A stretch of 61,221 bases of DNA from Candidatus Gastranaerophilales bacterium (GCA_947587615.1 CANPYC010000010.1:1-61221); one strand, 5' to 3'. Positions 1-9,559 are shown, counted from the first letter of the stretch. Program-made: numbers and translations. Notes: generated by a model not told the origin, from the sequence alone.

Positions 1-209
1 GCATATTTAACGGCAGAGCGATTTTGAGCATGGTTTTTAATGCTGCTGACAAAAGTATCAGTAGTATGTTTACTTGCAAGCGAAGAAAGCTCTTGTCTTG
101 AAGGAGCAAAGTAACGTGCCGCACTACCGCCCGCAACACCTATTGCAGCGCCAAGGGCTAAGTGTGAGTTGTTTTTTTGCGGTTGTTCAACTTTCATAAT
201 TTTCATCAT
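1..209 (-). CDS. small hypothetical protein with glycine/alanine-rich hydrophobic segment, cut by window edge
   Basis: The minus-strand frame opens with two consecutive ATG codons (209-204) and stays open to base 1, so the C-terminus is missing. The visible 69 residues begin MMKIMKVEQPQKNN and continue into a hydrophobic Gly/Ala-rich stretch (LALGAAIGVAGGSAARY) that could be a short membrane helix, then a polar Ser/Lys/Asn region. I do not recognise a family. The 139-aa protein at 48833 has a similar plan (short polar start, one small-residue hydrophobic helix, polar tail), but I see no clear sequence identity between them. A purine-rich stretch about 13 nt upstream could be a weak ribosome site. 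Confidence 0.55.
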   Translation of the reverse strand, partial: MMKIMKVEQPQKNNSHLALGAAIGVAGGSAARYFAPSRQELSSLASKHTTDTFVSSIKNHAQNRSAVKY

Positions 210-590
210 AATATTCACGCTTTCTTCACAAGATAATCATGCTCGATACTCATTTTTTTTGAGTTCTGCACTAAATTTTACTCGCCTTGATTTAGACAAA
301 AAAAATTAACTTTTCGATTTAATCTCAGCAAAAAATTTGTAATCTATTTAGTTATTATACCTAACTGCTTTACAAATTTTTTCTATAATACCATGTAAAA
401 ACTATATTGTCAATACCCTACCATGGTTTATCAGATGTTATTTGTTGAAGGGTTTAGCTGCGGGTATGAGAAAAGGCGGCTGTAATCCAAGTTATTACAA
501 GAGAGTTAATAATAAAAGAATTATAATAATAAAACCCTGAGATATACTTCGGCTTATTGATTTTGGTTTACATACATCAAAATTAAAGCG

Positions 591-628
591 CACCGTTTTA
601 CAAAGTTTTAGTCCATGGTAATCTTGCC
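591..628 (+). repeat. dispersed ~38-bp imperfect repeat, copy 1
   Basis: It starts with CACCGTTTTA and contains CCATGGTAATCTTG. It aligns without gaps to 721-758 over 38 bp with roughly three quarters identity by eye, and to 35812-35775 on the minus strand. Confidence 0.55.
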
Positions 629-720
629 AAAGCCAAATATCACAATCTCTCTTTAGGTTATTAGCGAGACGGTTTATTGGCGATTTGGTAAGTAAAAAAA
701 GAGTTGCAGGGTTTCAGACC

Positions 721-758
721 AACCGTTTTATCAAGGTTTAACCCGTGGCAATCGTGTT
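721..758 (+). repeat. dispersed ~38-bp imperfect repeat, copy 2
   Basis: It starts with AACCGTTTTATCAAGG and contains CCCGTGGCAATCGTG. Same family as 591-628. The preceding bases (CAGACCA) resemble the end of the palindromic head attached to the copies at 35.8 and 50.7 kb. Confidence 0.55.
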
Positions 759-904
759 GAGGGTGCGTGTTTTAAGTTCTGATATTGCCATGCTGATATC
801 TGAAATGCCTTTAAAATTTGTTCTTCGTTAAGATAATCCTCTATTTTTTGGGAAACCGAGATAGATATGCAATCAAAATAACACTCTCAATTGTACTTTT
901 ATAA

Positions 905-1181
905 AATGATTTTAGCTTTGTTAATGTGTCTGCTGTATCAGTATTAGAATATTTAACGTTCTTGTCTAATAGTTTTAAAAATATTTTAGAAAAAATATCT
1001 ACAGAATCTAATCAAAAAAAATTTAAGTCCTGTTGAAACAGAGAAGTTATCCATATTATATTCTGAAAATATTTTTAAAAAATTTGAAAAGCAAACAAAG
1101 CCAATTATAGACAAAATCATCAATAACTATAGAGAAAATAAAAACTTCAACAGGAATAATATTATTTTTGTATTGTATTAA
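905..1181 (+). pseudogene. frameshifted coding remnant of unknown function
   Basis: Two overlapping open frames join into one protein-like sequence if one base is removed from the A8 run near 1013-1020. The first reads NDFSFVNVSAVSVLEY and on to TESNQ; the second continues NLSPVETEKLSILYSENIF and ends at TAA 1179-1181. There is no ATG at the left end of the first frame, so the 5' end is also missing. The family is not recognised. It lies just upstream of the Zorya-like operon on the same strand and may be a remnant of an earlier gene in the same accessory slot. Confidence 0.4.
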
Positions 1182-1322
1182 AAAAGTTTTCATTCATAGT
1201 AAACAAAAATTCTTTAAATGACAAAGGAGAAAGGTTTAGGCTTTATTTTATCATAAAATACATTTTTCCGTACAACTTTTTGTAAACTTAAAGATAATGA
1301 ATAATTGTATTTTTATGTAAAG

Positions 1323-1352
1323 TTCACGCACAGCAGCATAAATGTTTATAAT
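1323..1352 (+). promoter_or_regulatory. possible sigma70-type promoter for the Zorya-like operon
   Basis: TTCACG (1323-1328), an 18-bp spacer and a perfect TATAAT (1347-1352) lie about 58 bp before the chosen zorA start. The -35 matches only four of six consensus positions, so this is a plausible but weak call. Confidence 0.4.
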
Positions 1353-1409
1353 ATTTATGATAAAATGTAGATTATTTTAACAAATTCAAAAGAAATGAAA
1401 AAGGTCTGT

Positions 1410-3287
1410 ATGAGCAATCAAAAACATATTGAAAGCAATAGCACTTCAACTCTAAAACCCAATTTATTTTCTATTGATTGGGCTAGCGATAAAGTTTATA
1501 AAACAATAAAAATAATAATTCCCGCAATATTTATAGTCCTTATAGTTTGTATGTCCTATAGCAGATTATCTAATATAAATACATCCGAAACTCCTGATTA
1601 TTGCGGTTTTTGTATTGATTTAGGCATAGTTTCATTAATATTATTAATAATATATTTAGTCTTTATGAGGCATTATGATAAATTATTTTACGGATACAGA
1701 AATATAAATAAACAGTTATCAGATTTTAAGGAAGTATTTATTTCAAATAAAGTGTTTATTAGTGAAGCTGATAAAGAAAATACTTCAAAAGAAAAATTTG
1801 ATAATTTTAAAAATAATTACGACTCTATACTAAATTCAATAAAAGGCAACCTAACCACAGGGGTTAAAGGTATAGAGCATATCGGGAGTCTTTGGTGGGA
1901 ATTTTGTGAAACGTTAATTGTAATAAGAAAAAAGGATAACGATTTAATGTATCCTTGCGAATACCATGAAAATAATCCCGTTGAAACGCTAAAAAATACA
2001 GATCAAATTGAAGTTTATATCAATTCGGAAAATATAATTGATAAACAACTATCAAGAGAAATCTTTGATGTCATCCCGGGAATACTAACAGGCATAGGTT
2101 TGATAGGTACGTTCTTAGCAATAACAATTGCTCTAATAAGCTTTAATATTGATACAATAAATTTAAGTATTCAAAATCTTTTAGGTGGTTTATCAATTAA
2201 ATTTATAAGCTCATTAGCAGGTATTGGAACATCTATCATATTTTTATTTATAAAATGTAAATTATTTTCTGAACTTGAAAAAAATATATCACACATACAA
2301 TTGAAATTAAATAGCATTTTCCCAAGAATAACATCTGAAACTTATCTTTACCATATATTAGATAAAATCAAATATGCAAACGAAAGACTCGAGGACTTAG
2401 AAGATTATGCCGAAAATCAAAAAAATCTTGCTGATGGTTTTATTGCAAATATGTCTGCAAAGATAAAAGAAGTTCTTGAAAATAGCGTGCAAAAAGATAT
2501 TAAAGAAGTTTTAGACAGTTTAAATGAAAGTCTGTCAAAATCAATCAGCAGTAATTTAGAAGCGCCTTTAAAGAAACTGGTTGAAGTTATGGAAGATGTA
2601 AAAAATACAAAAGAAGAGTCTTCTACAAAAGCTATTACAGATGTTCTTGAAAAAATATTCAATAAAGACTCGTTTAAACATGCAAGCTCTTCAATGGCAG
2701 AAGGTATTACAGAAGGCATAGACGCTTCAGTATCAAGAATGAATGAGCAAGGAGAAAAAATTGGAGATTTAGTACAGCAAATTAGCGGTTATGTCACACA
2801 ATTACATAATTACGAAGCCTCTGTTGAAGAACATTATAAAAATTTGTTAGAAAATCTAAGTAAAGCCCTAAGCACTCAAACTGATTTTGTTGATAAAAAC
2901 CATGAATATGTTAATGCACTGGCTGAAGCTTCCAATAAAATCAGCGCTACTTCTTCAAATTTAGATATTGTTTCAGATAGATTTAATGAAGCTACGGAAG
3001 GCTTTTCTCAAGCAGTTGGAAATGTTGCAACAATTGTCGATACTTCAGAAACCATTGTTAATAATACTGCTGATTTGAATAATAATTTAGAGCGTGTTTT
3101 TGAAAAGTTTAAAGAAAAAGCGCAAAACTCTATTGAAGGTGTGTTTAATGAGTTTGGAGCTAATATTTCAGAAATATGCGCTAAAATACAAACTGCTATC
3201 GGCGGACTTGAAGAAGTGGATTTTGATGAGCTAAAAGATAGTATTGAAACACTAAGTGAAGTATTAAAAGAAAAACAAGGATTGTAA
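1410..3287 (+). CDS. zorA: ZorA-like MotA/TolQ/ExbB-family stator protein with long coiled-coil tail (Zorya system)
   Basis: Seen: two N-terminal membrane segments (about residues 33-51 and 65-86), a soluble insert, then a MotA/ExbB-type pair with the signatures IPGILTGIGLIGTFLA (about 222-237) and SLAGIGTSIIFLF (about 267-279). After residue 290 follows a tail of roughly 335 residues rich in Glu, Lys, Ser and Asn with heptad-like patterns. Known: ZorA forms the pentameric proton-channel part of the Zorya anti-phage motor, and its intracellular tail is needed for signalling. Inferred function rests on this architecture plus the next three genes. I chose ATG 1410 over 1395 because AAAAGG sits 5 nt before it. 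zorB starts 4 nt after the stop. An ordinary MotA lacks such a tail; compare the true motA at 41429. Confidence 0.85.
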   Translation: MSNQKHIESNSTSTLKPNLFSIDWASDKVYKTIKIIIPAIFIVLIVCMSYSRLSNINTSETPDYCGFCIDLGIVSLILLIIYLVFMRHYDKLFYGYRNINKQLSDFKEVFISNKVFISEADKENTSKEKFDNFKNNYDSILNSIKGNLTTGVKGIEHIGSLWWEFCETLIVIRKKDNDLMYPCEYHENNPVETLKNTDQIEVYINSENIIDKQLSREIFDVIPGILTGIGLIGTFLAITIALISFNIDTINLSIQNLLGGLSIKFISSLAGIGTSIIFLFIKCKLFSELEKNISHIQLKLNSIFPRITSETYLYHILDKIKYANERLEDLEDYAENQKNLADGFIANMSAKIKEVLENSVQKDIKEVLDSLNESLSKSISSNLEAPLKKLVEVMEDVKNTKEESSTKAITDVLEKIFNKDSFKHASSSMAEGITEGIDASVSRMNEQGEKIGDLVQQISGYVTQLHNYEASVEEHYKNLLENLSKALSTQTDFVDKNHEYVNALAEASNKISATSSNLDIVSDRFNEATEGFSQAVGNVATIVDTSETIVNNTADLNNNLERVFEKFKEKAQNSIEGVFNEFGANISEICAKIQTAIGGLEEVDFDELKDSIETLSEVLKEKQGL

Positions 3288-3290
3288 TAA

Positions 3291-3986
3291 ATGTCAAAAA
3301 AGAACAATAACAATACTTCTTTTGAAACATCTATGACAGATTTAATGATATCATTAGCCTTGATATTTATGTTATTGCTTGCTTCCGTAATGTTAAAAAT
3401 GAATAATCAGGCAAGTGAATTAACAAAAACCAGAAGTGAATTAATAGTTGAGCTGAGCGATATTCTAAACCAAATAAATCGCAGTGATATTGATGTAATG
3501 CCTGATGAAAGCGATCCTCTAACTCTTAAAGTTGTTTTAGGAGAAGGCGAGGACTCTTTAAAATTTGATACGGGAAAATATAACTTAACGCCTAAAAATA
3601 CAGCATTTCTTAATACGCTAATGCCTAAAATTATTTCAACTTTATATGATAAAAAATACAGAGACTCTATTGATACTATAAGAATAGAAGGTTATACGGA
3701 TGATGTTCCCTATATGGTAAACGGTAAAAATTATAATGTCGAATTAAGCCAGCAGCGTGCATTAGAAGTATTGAATTATACAAGAAAAAACATCTTAAAA
3801 AATGAAAATGAAAAAGAATTTTTTATTGAAAAAGCCTCTATTAATGGAAAAGGAGATATTGACAAATACTTGAAAAAGGATAAAAAAGACGGCTCGTGCA
3901 AAAAAGCAGAGTCTCGCCGTGTAGAAATAAAAATAAAAATCAGATCTAAAGACGAAGAAAATTTAAAAAAAGATATAAAACTTTAA
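3291..3986 (+). CDS. zorB: ZorB-like MotB/OmpA-domain stator protein (Zorya system)
   Basis: The 231-aa protein has a short N-terminus, one membrane helix (about residues 18-36) preceded by an aspartate (MTDLMISLALIFM, D17) at the place of the proton-carrying Asp of MotB/ExbD, and an OmpA-like peptidoglycan-binding domain with EGYTDD (133-138), NVELSQQRA and ESRRVEI (207-213). Known ZorB is a MotB-like subunit that pairs with ZorA, crosses the inner membrane and anchors to peptidoglycan. A purine-rich AAGGA in the 3' end of zorA is about 9 nt before the ATG. Translation is probably coupled to zorA. Length is close to the roughly 245 residues recalled for E. coli ZorB. A plain MotB is unlikely because of the neighbours. 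Confidence 0.85.
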   Translation: MSKKNNNNTSFETSMTDLMISLALIFMLLLASVMLKMNNQASELTKTRSELIVELSDILNQINRSDIDVMPDESDPLTLKVVLGEGEDSLKFDTGKYNLTPKNTAFLNTLMPKIISTLYDKKYRDSIDTIRIEGYTDDVPYMVNGKNYNVELSQQRALEVLNYTRKNILKNENEKEFFIEKASINGKGDIDKYLKKDKKDGSCKKAESRRVEIKIKIRSKDEENLKKDIKL

Positions 3987-3989
3987 ACT

Positions 3990-5546
3990 ATGCGCAGTGA
4001 TTATGAAAAAGTTAATAAAATAATTTCGTTTGAAAACATATTGCAAGAATTAGAAGAATTTAAATATGTTTCAAGTGCGGATGTTGATTATTTGATTAAA
4101 AATCCCATAAGTGTATACATAAGTGAAATATTACCTCTAAAAGTAAAAGATAATTTAAAGCAAAAAAAGATTACATCAATTATAAGAGCTTTTAACAATA
4201 GACATAGCGAGGATGACAGTCATTTTGAAAATATTGACAGAAATAGAATTAAAGAAATTCTAGATGAATTTGATATAAAACAAAACTTTTCATTCTTGGA
4301 TTTAAAATCAAGAGAAAGAAGATATTTGCTAAAATATAATGATTTGTGGATAGAGCATAAATACAACAATTATAAAAATCATTTTATTCGATATTTGCAA
4401 TCAAAAGATAAATTCTATAAGCACTTTAAACAAATATTACAATTATATATCAGAAAATACTCAACATTAAAAAATGATAACTCCTTTAAGAAACTGTTTA
4501 AAAGTATATATAAAAGTTATTCCGCAAATAAAAAATACATTCCGGAATTTATACAAAACATATTCAAGGATTGCGATATACCGGGTGAAAATGTTGAGAA
4601 GAAATTAGCAGAAATTTGTTTATTGGAAAAAACAAATACTCGAAAAAATATAGTAGATATAATATCAAACAGGTATAAATTCATAAAACCTCATACGGAT
4701 TTGTATAATGAAATAGTTGTTGTTATTTGTGATTTATGCAAAAAGAACATAAACAACGATTTTTATTTTAATTTATTATTTAATGAAATTTTAAATTCAG
4801 ATATTGAAAGCGACTATTCTGCAAAAATTGTAGGTAATATTATTGCCTTGTTTAGCTCAAAAAAGAATATTTCACAAACTGATTTAGACAGAATAAAGAT
4901 TGCACTGTTAAAAAATGACTACTATGGCGACCCTCGCTTAAACAAAATTACATCAAATTGGCATAAAGTTGATAAAAATGCAAAACACACATTTATAACC
5001 TGGTTGGCACAAGCAGATTTGGAATTTTTCTTTAAAACTGCTTTTAAAGGTGTATATGACCCTCACGGACGTAAAAAATTTTGGCAGCAATATATAAACA
5101 GTCATCAATTAGTTGAATCGCAAGTTATTTGGGGACAAAAATTCTATCAAACGGATGAAATACAACAGGAGCAAAAACGCAGCGGAATTCAATATAAAAG
5201 ATTTGTTTCAGAAGAAGAATGCAGCTGTTTTATATTAAAATTTAATAAAATTTATATTGTAGAATTTTCAGGCTATGGTAATGCTTTATACTTTTATAGC
5301 GATACAGAATTTAACAATAGAATTAACACTAAAAAATCTTATTATTATAAAGCGGATGATTTAAAGCGCAAAGGAAAATATACTAAGCAATTTTCAAAGC
5401 AAGATAACGGTAAAGTACCTGATTTATCATTTTGCGGTTCTTTTAACATATATCATTCGGGAGACCCCGGAACTTGGGAAAAATTAGCAGAAAGCGCACT
5501 GGGTGAATATGGTGTATTTAAAGGAGTAAATGATGGAGTTTATTAA
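3990..5546 (+). CDS. zorC: ZorC-like EH-signature protein (Zorya type I)
   Basis: The protein is 518 aa, Lys/Asn-rich and without membrane segments, so cytosolic. The C-terminal part (about 320-500) shows the pattern of the EH_Signature family: TFITWLAQADLEFFFKTAF, then GRKKFWQQY, then an isolated Glu in IVEFSGYGNALYFY (E425) and an isolated His in IYHSGDPGTWE (H489). Known: ZorC is the type I Zorya subunit that carries this domain and binds DNA, and mutation of its conserved Glu and His abolishes defence. The N-terminal 300 residues are divergent and unrecognisable to me. The gene begins 3 nt after the zorB stop with no clear ribosome site, which suggests translational coupling. The 3' end overlaps zorD. 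Presence of this gene instead of zorE places the system in type I. Confidence 0.75.
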   Translation: MRSDYEKVNKIISFENILQELEEFKYVSSADVDYLIKNPISVYISEILPLKVKDNLKQKKITSIIRAFNNRHSEDDSHFENIDRNRIKEILDEFDIKQNFSFLDLKSRERRYLLKYNDLWIEHKYNNYKNHFIRYLQSKDKFYKHFKQILQLYIRKYSTLKNDNSFKKLFKSIYKSYSANKKYIPEFIQNIFKDCDIPGENVEKKLAEICLLEKTNTRKNIVDIISNRYKFIKPHTDLYNEIVVVICDLCKKNINNDFYFNLLFNEILNSDIESDYSAKIVGNIIALFSSKKNISQTDLDRIKIALLKNDYYGDPRLNKITSNWHKVDKNAKHTFITWLAQADLEFFFKTAFKGVYDPHGRKKFWQQYINSHQLVESQVIWGQKFYQTDEIQQEQKRSGIQYKRFVSEEECSCFILKFNKIYIVEFSGYGNALYFYSDTEFNNRINTKKSYYYKADDLKRKGKYTKQFSKQDNGKVPDLSFCGSFNIYHSGDPGTWEKLAESALGEYGVFKGVNDGVY

Positions 5547-8500
5547 GAATAATTTTGAAATATTTTTTGATGAGGAAAATATAAGATATAAAAGTTTAAT
5601 ATATAACTCGGATTTTGATTATTTACAAAAAGCACCAATAAAAATATTTGAAACAAATTCTAAGATTTATAATTTTTTATTTGAAGCCCAGAACCTTATT
5701 AACAATGGAGATGCAACGGTTGAAAATGGGGAATTAACAGTTCCTGTCAAAAAATTTATAGAAAATATTAACGATGAAGATAGTAATTTTTGCTATAATA
5801 TGACACTTAAAAAACCTGTTTCTTTTAATTTAACAATAAAACATTGGGGTGCTATTGAATTTAATTCTTTTAAATTCAGCTACAAAATTGAAGATAAACA
5901 ATATAAAAATTGTAAGATAGTTGGTTGTTTTGCGCTTGAAGATAATGAATTTTATGTATTAGATAAACACTTATATTTTTTATTTAATGCAATGAAATCT
6001 GTTGAAAATATACCAAATGATGATAATAAAGAATATAATATATGGAAAGCAATTAATGATGTTAAAGAAGAGTCTGTTTTTAGCCACTCTGTTTTAAAAA
6101 GCTTTTTTAATAACGAAAAAATTATAATACCCGCAAATATGTCTGTTGATATTAAACAAACAGGTAATAACTTACAAGTTATTCCAACGCTAACAGGACT
6201 AACGGAAGAAGAACAAACGGCTTTTCAAGCAGAAATTAAATCTCGCTATATAGATGACACTTATTCGTTTAATATAAATGGTGAAACAATTAGAATAATA
6301 ATTTCTCCTAAAATTAAAGAGAATTTTAGCGCAATATTTAATATGCCAAGAGAAATAAGGAATAATGAAGCAAAAAGGACTATTGTAAAAAATCGTATCG
6401 GTTTTTTACCAAATAAAGACGTTGTTTCGCTGGATAATTTATCTGATAGAATTGTTGATTTTGGAATGTATAAAGCAAAAAGCGCCAGATTAGATACAAC
6501 AAGCAATGATTGGTGTTATCCTATAAAAATATCCGTATTTGATATTTCTCAAGAACAAATAATTTTTAAACTCAATGATAAATTAGAAATGGAAAAATTT
6601 AGAGAAATATTAGAGGAAGCAGTTGCAAATGAATATTCCTTTTTTGATTACACAACTGAACTTACTACAATTTCTATACCATTAACACCACAAAACTTTA
6701 AAGTATTAAAACAGTTTTTGACTGTTGATAGGAAAGAAACGGATAAAGAGGATACAAAAGATAAAATAATTGAGGAAGTTAAATTATTAACAAATGAAAA
6801 TAAGTATATTAAAATTAAAATAACAGAAGCATTATTTGAGGATTTAAAGGCGCAAGTTGCACAAATTAAAGAGTTTAATGCTGATAGTGACACAATTTTT
6901 AACTTGAATATATATGAAAATCAAATCCCGCTGAATGATTATAATAAACAGCAGTTAAGAAAAGTTTTTGAAATGCATATAATTTTAGCGCAGGAAGATA
7001 CTTTAAATGAAGATGACAATAGCCAAGTTAATGAATTTTTTTCTAACATAACACTTGAAATACCAAAAAGTTTAAAAAGAGAATTTAAACTTAAAAATTA
7101 TCAAAAGAAAGGGCTTGCTTGGCTGCAAAATTCTTTCAAAATGCGAGAAAGAGCTAAAAACGCTCGAAGCGGTGTACTTCTTGCGGATGATATGGGGCTT
7201 GGAAAAACCCTGCAAATACTTTCGTTTCTTTTTTGGTTATATGATAAGGATAAATATAGAGAAATTTATTTTAATGAAACTCATAAAAAACCTGTTTTGA
7301 TTGTTGCACCGGTTATTTTACTTGACAATTGGAGAAATGAATATAATAAATTCTTTTATGACAGTTTAGGTACTCCTTTAATTCTCCATGGAGACACTTT
7401 AAGAGGCTTAAAAACAAGACCGGGTAATGAATACTATCAATTTCAAATGTCAACTTGTAAGGCAGAATTGCACTTAGATACAAAGGAGATAGTAAAATCA
7501 AATGTTGTTATTACAAACTATGATACATTGGTAAATTATGAATTTTCCTTTGCAAGTATAGATTGGTCTATTGTTGTACTGGATGAAGCTCAAGAAATTA
7601 AAGAACGCTCTTCTCATAAATCAACGGTTGCAAAAGGACTAAAAACAGATTTTAAAATTGCATGCACAGGAACCCCCGTAGAAAATTCTTTAATGGATTT
7701 ATGGAATATTTTTAACTTTTTACAGCCTAATGTATTAGGAACAAGTATGGAATTTCGTTCTTTGTGTAAAAGTATGCAAGGTAGCGAAGATAATAGCAAC
7801 AACAAAGTATATAATGAAATAAGAGAAAAATTATACTATGAAAAACCTTATGCATATATTTTAAGAAGAGAAAAAAAGAATGTTTTAGGAGACTTACCTC
7901 CTAAAACGATTGAACCTAAATATGAAGTTCCTTTATCCGAAGAACAAATTGTTATATATGACAGATTAAAAAATAAAATGATGTTTGCTTCAACAGCAGA
8001 AGAAAAACTAAAAGCATTCTCGGATATGCATAAATTTTCCCAACATCCTAAAATGATAGATAATAAAGATACAGACTCTGTTGAAGAACTTATTTCAACA
8101 TGTCCGAAGTTCCAAAAATTAATCGAGATACTGCGAGGAATTGAGCTAAAAAGAGAAAAAGTTTTAATTTTTTGTAATTATAGAGAAATTCAACGGTATT
8201 TGAAATTGGTTCTTGAACATGAATTTAATATTGATAATATCGATATAATTAACGGAGAAGCTAAAAACAGACAATTTATTATAGATAAATTCCAAGAAGA
8301 TGAAAATACTTTTAAAATTTTAATATTGTCACCAAGAGCAGCAGGTGTCGGGCTTAATATTGTAAAAGCTAATCATGTAATTCATTACGGCAGATGGTGG
8401 AACCCTGCAAAAGAAAACCAGGCAACAGACAGGGCTTATAGAATCGGTCAGGAAAAAGAAGTGCATGTGTATTATTTAATTGATGTATATCCAAATCGCT

Positions 8501-8643
8501 GCGAGCAGACATTTGATGAAAAGCTGCATAATTTAATTATGAGAAAAATTGAAATTGCAAGTAATTTTCTTGTTCCAAATGACGAAAATATAAAAGAAGA
8601 GCTGATAAACTCGTTTGCAGGCCAGATAACATATAAACTCTAA
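5533..8643 (+). CDS. zorD: ZorD-like SNF2-family helicase (Zorya type I)
   Basis: The protein is about 1036 aa. Roughly the first 510 residues are a divergent N-terminal region. The C-terminal half is a SNF2 ATPase: Walker A DDMGLGKT (near residue 557), Walker B VVLDEAQEI (near 684), motif III CTGTPVENSLMDLWNIFNFL, and motifs V-VI with SPRAAGVGLNIVKANHVI and RWWNPAKENQATDRAYRIGQ. Known ZorD is the helicase/nuclease effector of type I Zorya, which degrades invading DNA once ZorAB is triggered. ATG 5533 is preferred to 5530 because AAGGAG ends 6 nt before it. It overlaps the end of zorC by 14 nt, consistent with one transcript. A free-standing SNF2 protein would look alike; the operon decides the call. 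Confidence 0.8.
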   Translation: MEFIKNNFEIFFDEENIRYKSLIYNSDFDYLQKAPIKIFETNSKIYNFLFEAQNLINNGDATVENGELTVPVKKFIENINDEDSNFCYNMTLKKPVSFNLTIKHWGAIEFNSFKFSYKIEDKQYKNCKIVGCFALEDNEFYVLDKHLYFLFNAMKSVENIPNDDNKEYNIWKAINDVKEESVFSHSVLKSFFNNEKIIIPANMSVDIKQTGNNLQVIPTLTGLTEEEQTAFQAEIKSRYIDDTYSFNINGETIRIIISPKIKENFSAIFNMPREIRNNEAKRTIVKNRIGFLPNKDVVSLDNLSDRIVDFGMYKAKSARLDTTSNDWCYPIKISVFDISQEQIIFKLNDKLEMEKFREILEEAVANEYSFFDYTTELTTISIPLTPQNFKVLKQFLTVDRKETDKEDTKDKIIEEVKLLTNENKYIKIKITEALFEDLKAQVAQIKEFNADSDTIFNLNIYENQIPLNDYNKQQLRKVFEMHIILAQEDTLNEDDNSQVNEFFSNITLEIPKSLKREFKLKNYQKKGLAWLQNSFKMRERAKNARSGVLLADDMGLGKTLQILSFLFWLYDKDKYREIYFNETHKKPVLIVAPVILLDNWRNEYNKFFYDSLGTPLILHGDTLRGLKTRPGNEYYQFQMSTCKAELHLDTKEIVKSNVVITNYDTLVNYEFSFASIDWSIVVLDEAQEIKERSSHKSTVAKGLKTDFKIACTGTPVENSLMDLWNIFNFLQPNVLGTSMEFRSLCKSMQGSEDNSNNKVYNEIREKLYYEKPYAYILRREKKNVLGDLPPKTIEPKYEVPLSEEQIVIYDRLKNKMMFASTAEEKLKAFSDMHKFSQHPKMIDNKDTDSVEELISTCPKFQKLIEILRGIELKREKVLIFCNYREIQRYLKLVLEHEFNIDNIDIINGEAKNRQFIIDKFQEDENTFKILILSPRAAGVGLNIVKANHVIHYGRWWNPAKENQATDRAYRIGQEKEVHVYYLIDVYPNRCEQTFDEKLHNLIMRKIEIASNFLVPNDENIKEELINSFAGQITYKL

Positions 8644-8657
8644 TAAATTCCAAAAGT

Positions 8658-9171
8658 TTAGCTTTGGTGTTTGTTCCTGCTGAAGAAAATCTTTATATTG
8701 CTTACAAGCGAATTTTCTTTTAGGGTATTAATAAGAAAATATATCTCAGATAATGAAGTGTCAATATCCATTGAGATTTTATCCATAATTTTTTGTGTGA
8801 AATTTAATAACTTATGATTAAAATTTCTATTCTCGGTTTTTTCAAACCTCTTTTTATTCTAATAATATTCTTTCTTTTAATAAAATAAAGCCCTGTCAAA
8901 AGGTTTAGTTTTTGCAAATCACATTAAGAGGTTGTTTTTTATAAATATATAAATTGCCCTATTTGCTTAAATTTATCTGATTTTGTTCATTTATACTTCA
9001 AAAATTATTTCTGTCTTTTGTAAAATTTGTTTTATCGGATAATCTTTGCATCTGAAAATTATAAGTCCGCTCAGCTGCTCTAAAATTTTGAAAGTATTTA
9101 ATTAAAACTTTATTTTTGAAACCATATTTTTTATCAAAATATTTGCAATTAAAAATTTGATACCATTTTTG
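8658..9171 (-). pseudogene. possible decayed minus-strand gene, two short frames
   Basis: Two minus-strand frames look protein-like although neither is a complete gene. The first (9171 down to TGA at 8998) reads KYFDKKYGFKNK and on to NFRAAERTYNFQMQRL. The second (8786 down to TAA at 8658) reads MDKISMDIDTSLSEIYFLI and could extend upstream without an ATG. Several stops lie between them. I recognise no family. They may be pieces of one mobile-element or defence gene that has decayed, or chance open frames in AT-rich DNA. Confidence 0.25.
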
Positions 9172-9559
9172 TCAAACCGTTTTTGCCTCTGTTACAAGCA
9201 TTATATTATCGAGTATATTAATATTAATGTATTAACGCTAAAAACTAAAACATCAGCTGCAAAAGAGTGCAAAATGCGGGATAAAACGCAAGAATAGTTT
9301 AGTATAGCTAAAAACATATTCAAACTGTCTTGAAAGGTTTATAATTAAGCAGATAACAAAACATAAAAGAATGTTTAGCGGGTGTTGGAGGGTATAACAA
9401 CACGGTTTTATAAAAATTTTTTAGAAGTATTCTTTTAAGCTTTTATATTGTTTGAGTATAGATTTATTTTTATAAAAGTGGGAAAAATTAAAAAATTAAA
9501 TTTTAAAATATGGTGTTTTTAATACGGTGTTTTAAAATTTAATATATTAAAATATTAAA

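Larger units (their letters stand above)
210..904. other. gene-free stretch with dispersed repeats
   Basis: No convincing open frame is present. The stretch holds two imperfect copies of a roughly 38-bp repeat (591-628 and 721-758) also found near 35.8 kb and 50.7 kb. The rest is AT-rich with many stops in all frames and looks like decayed or intergenic DNA at the border of the accessory region. Confidence 0.5.

Noticed and set aside
1410-3986. Ordinary flagellar MotAB or TolQR/ExbBD pair
   Set aside because: The long ZorA tail and the downstream EH-signature and SNF2 genes point to Zorya instead.
5530-5532. First of two adjacent ATG codons as the zorD start
   Set aside because: Only 3 nt separate it from AAGGAG; the second ATG at 5533 has a normal 6-nt spacing. 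The difference is one residue.
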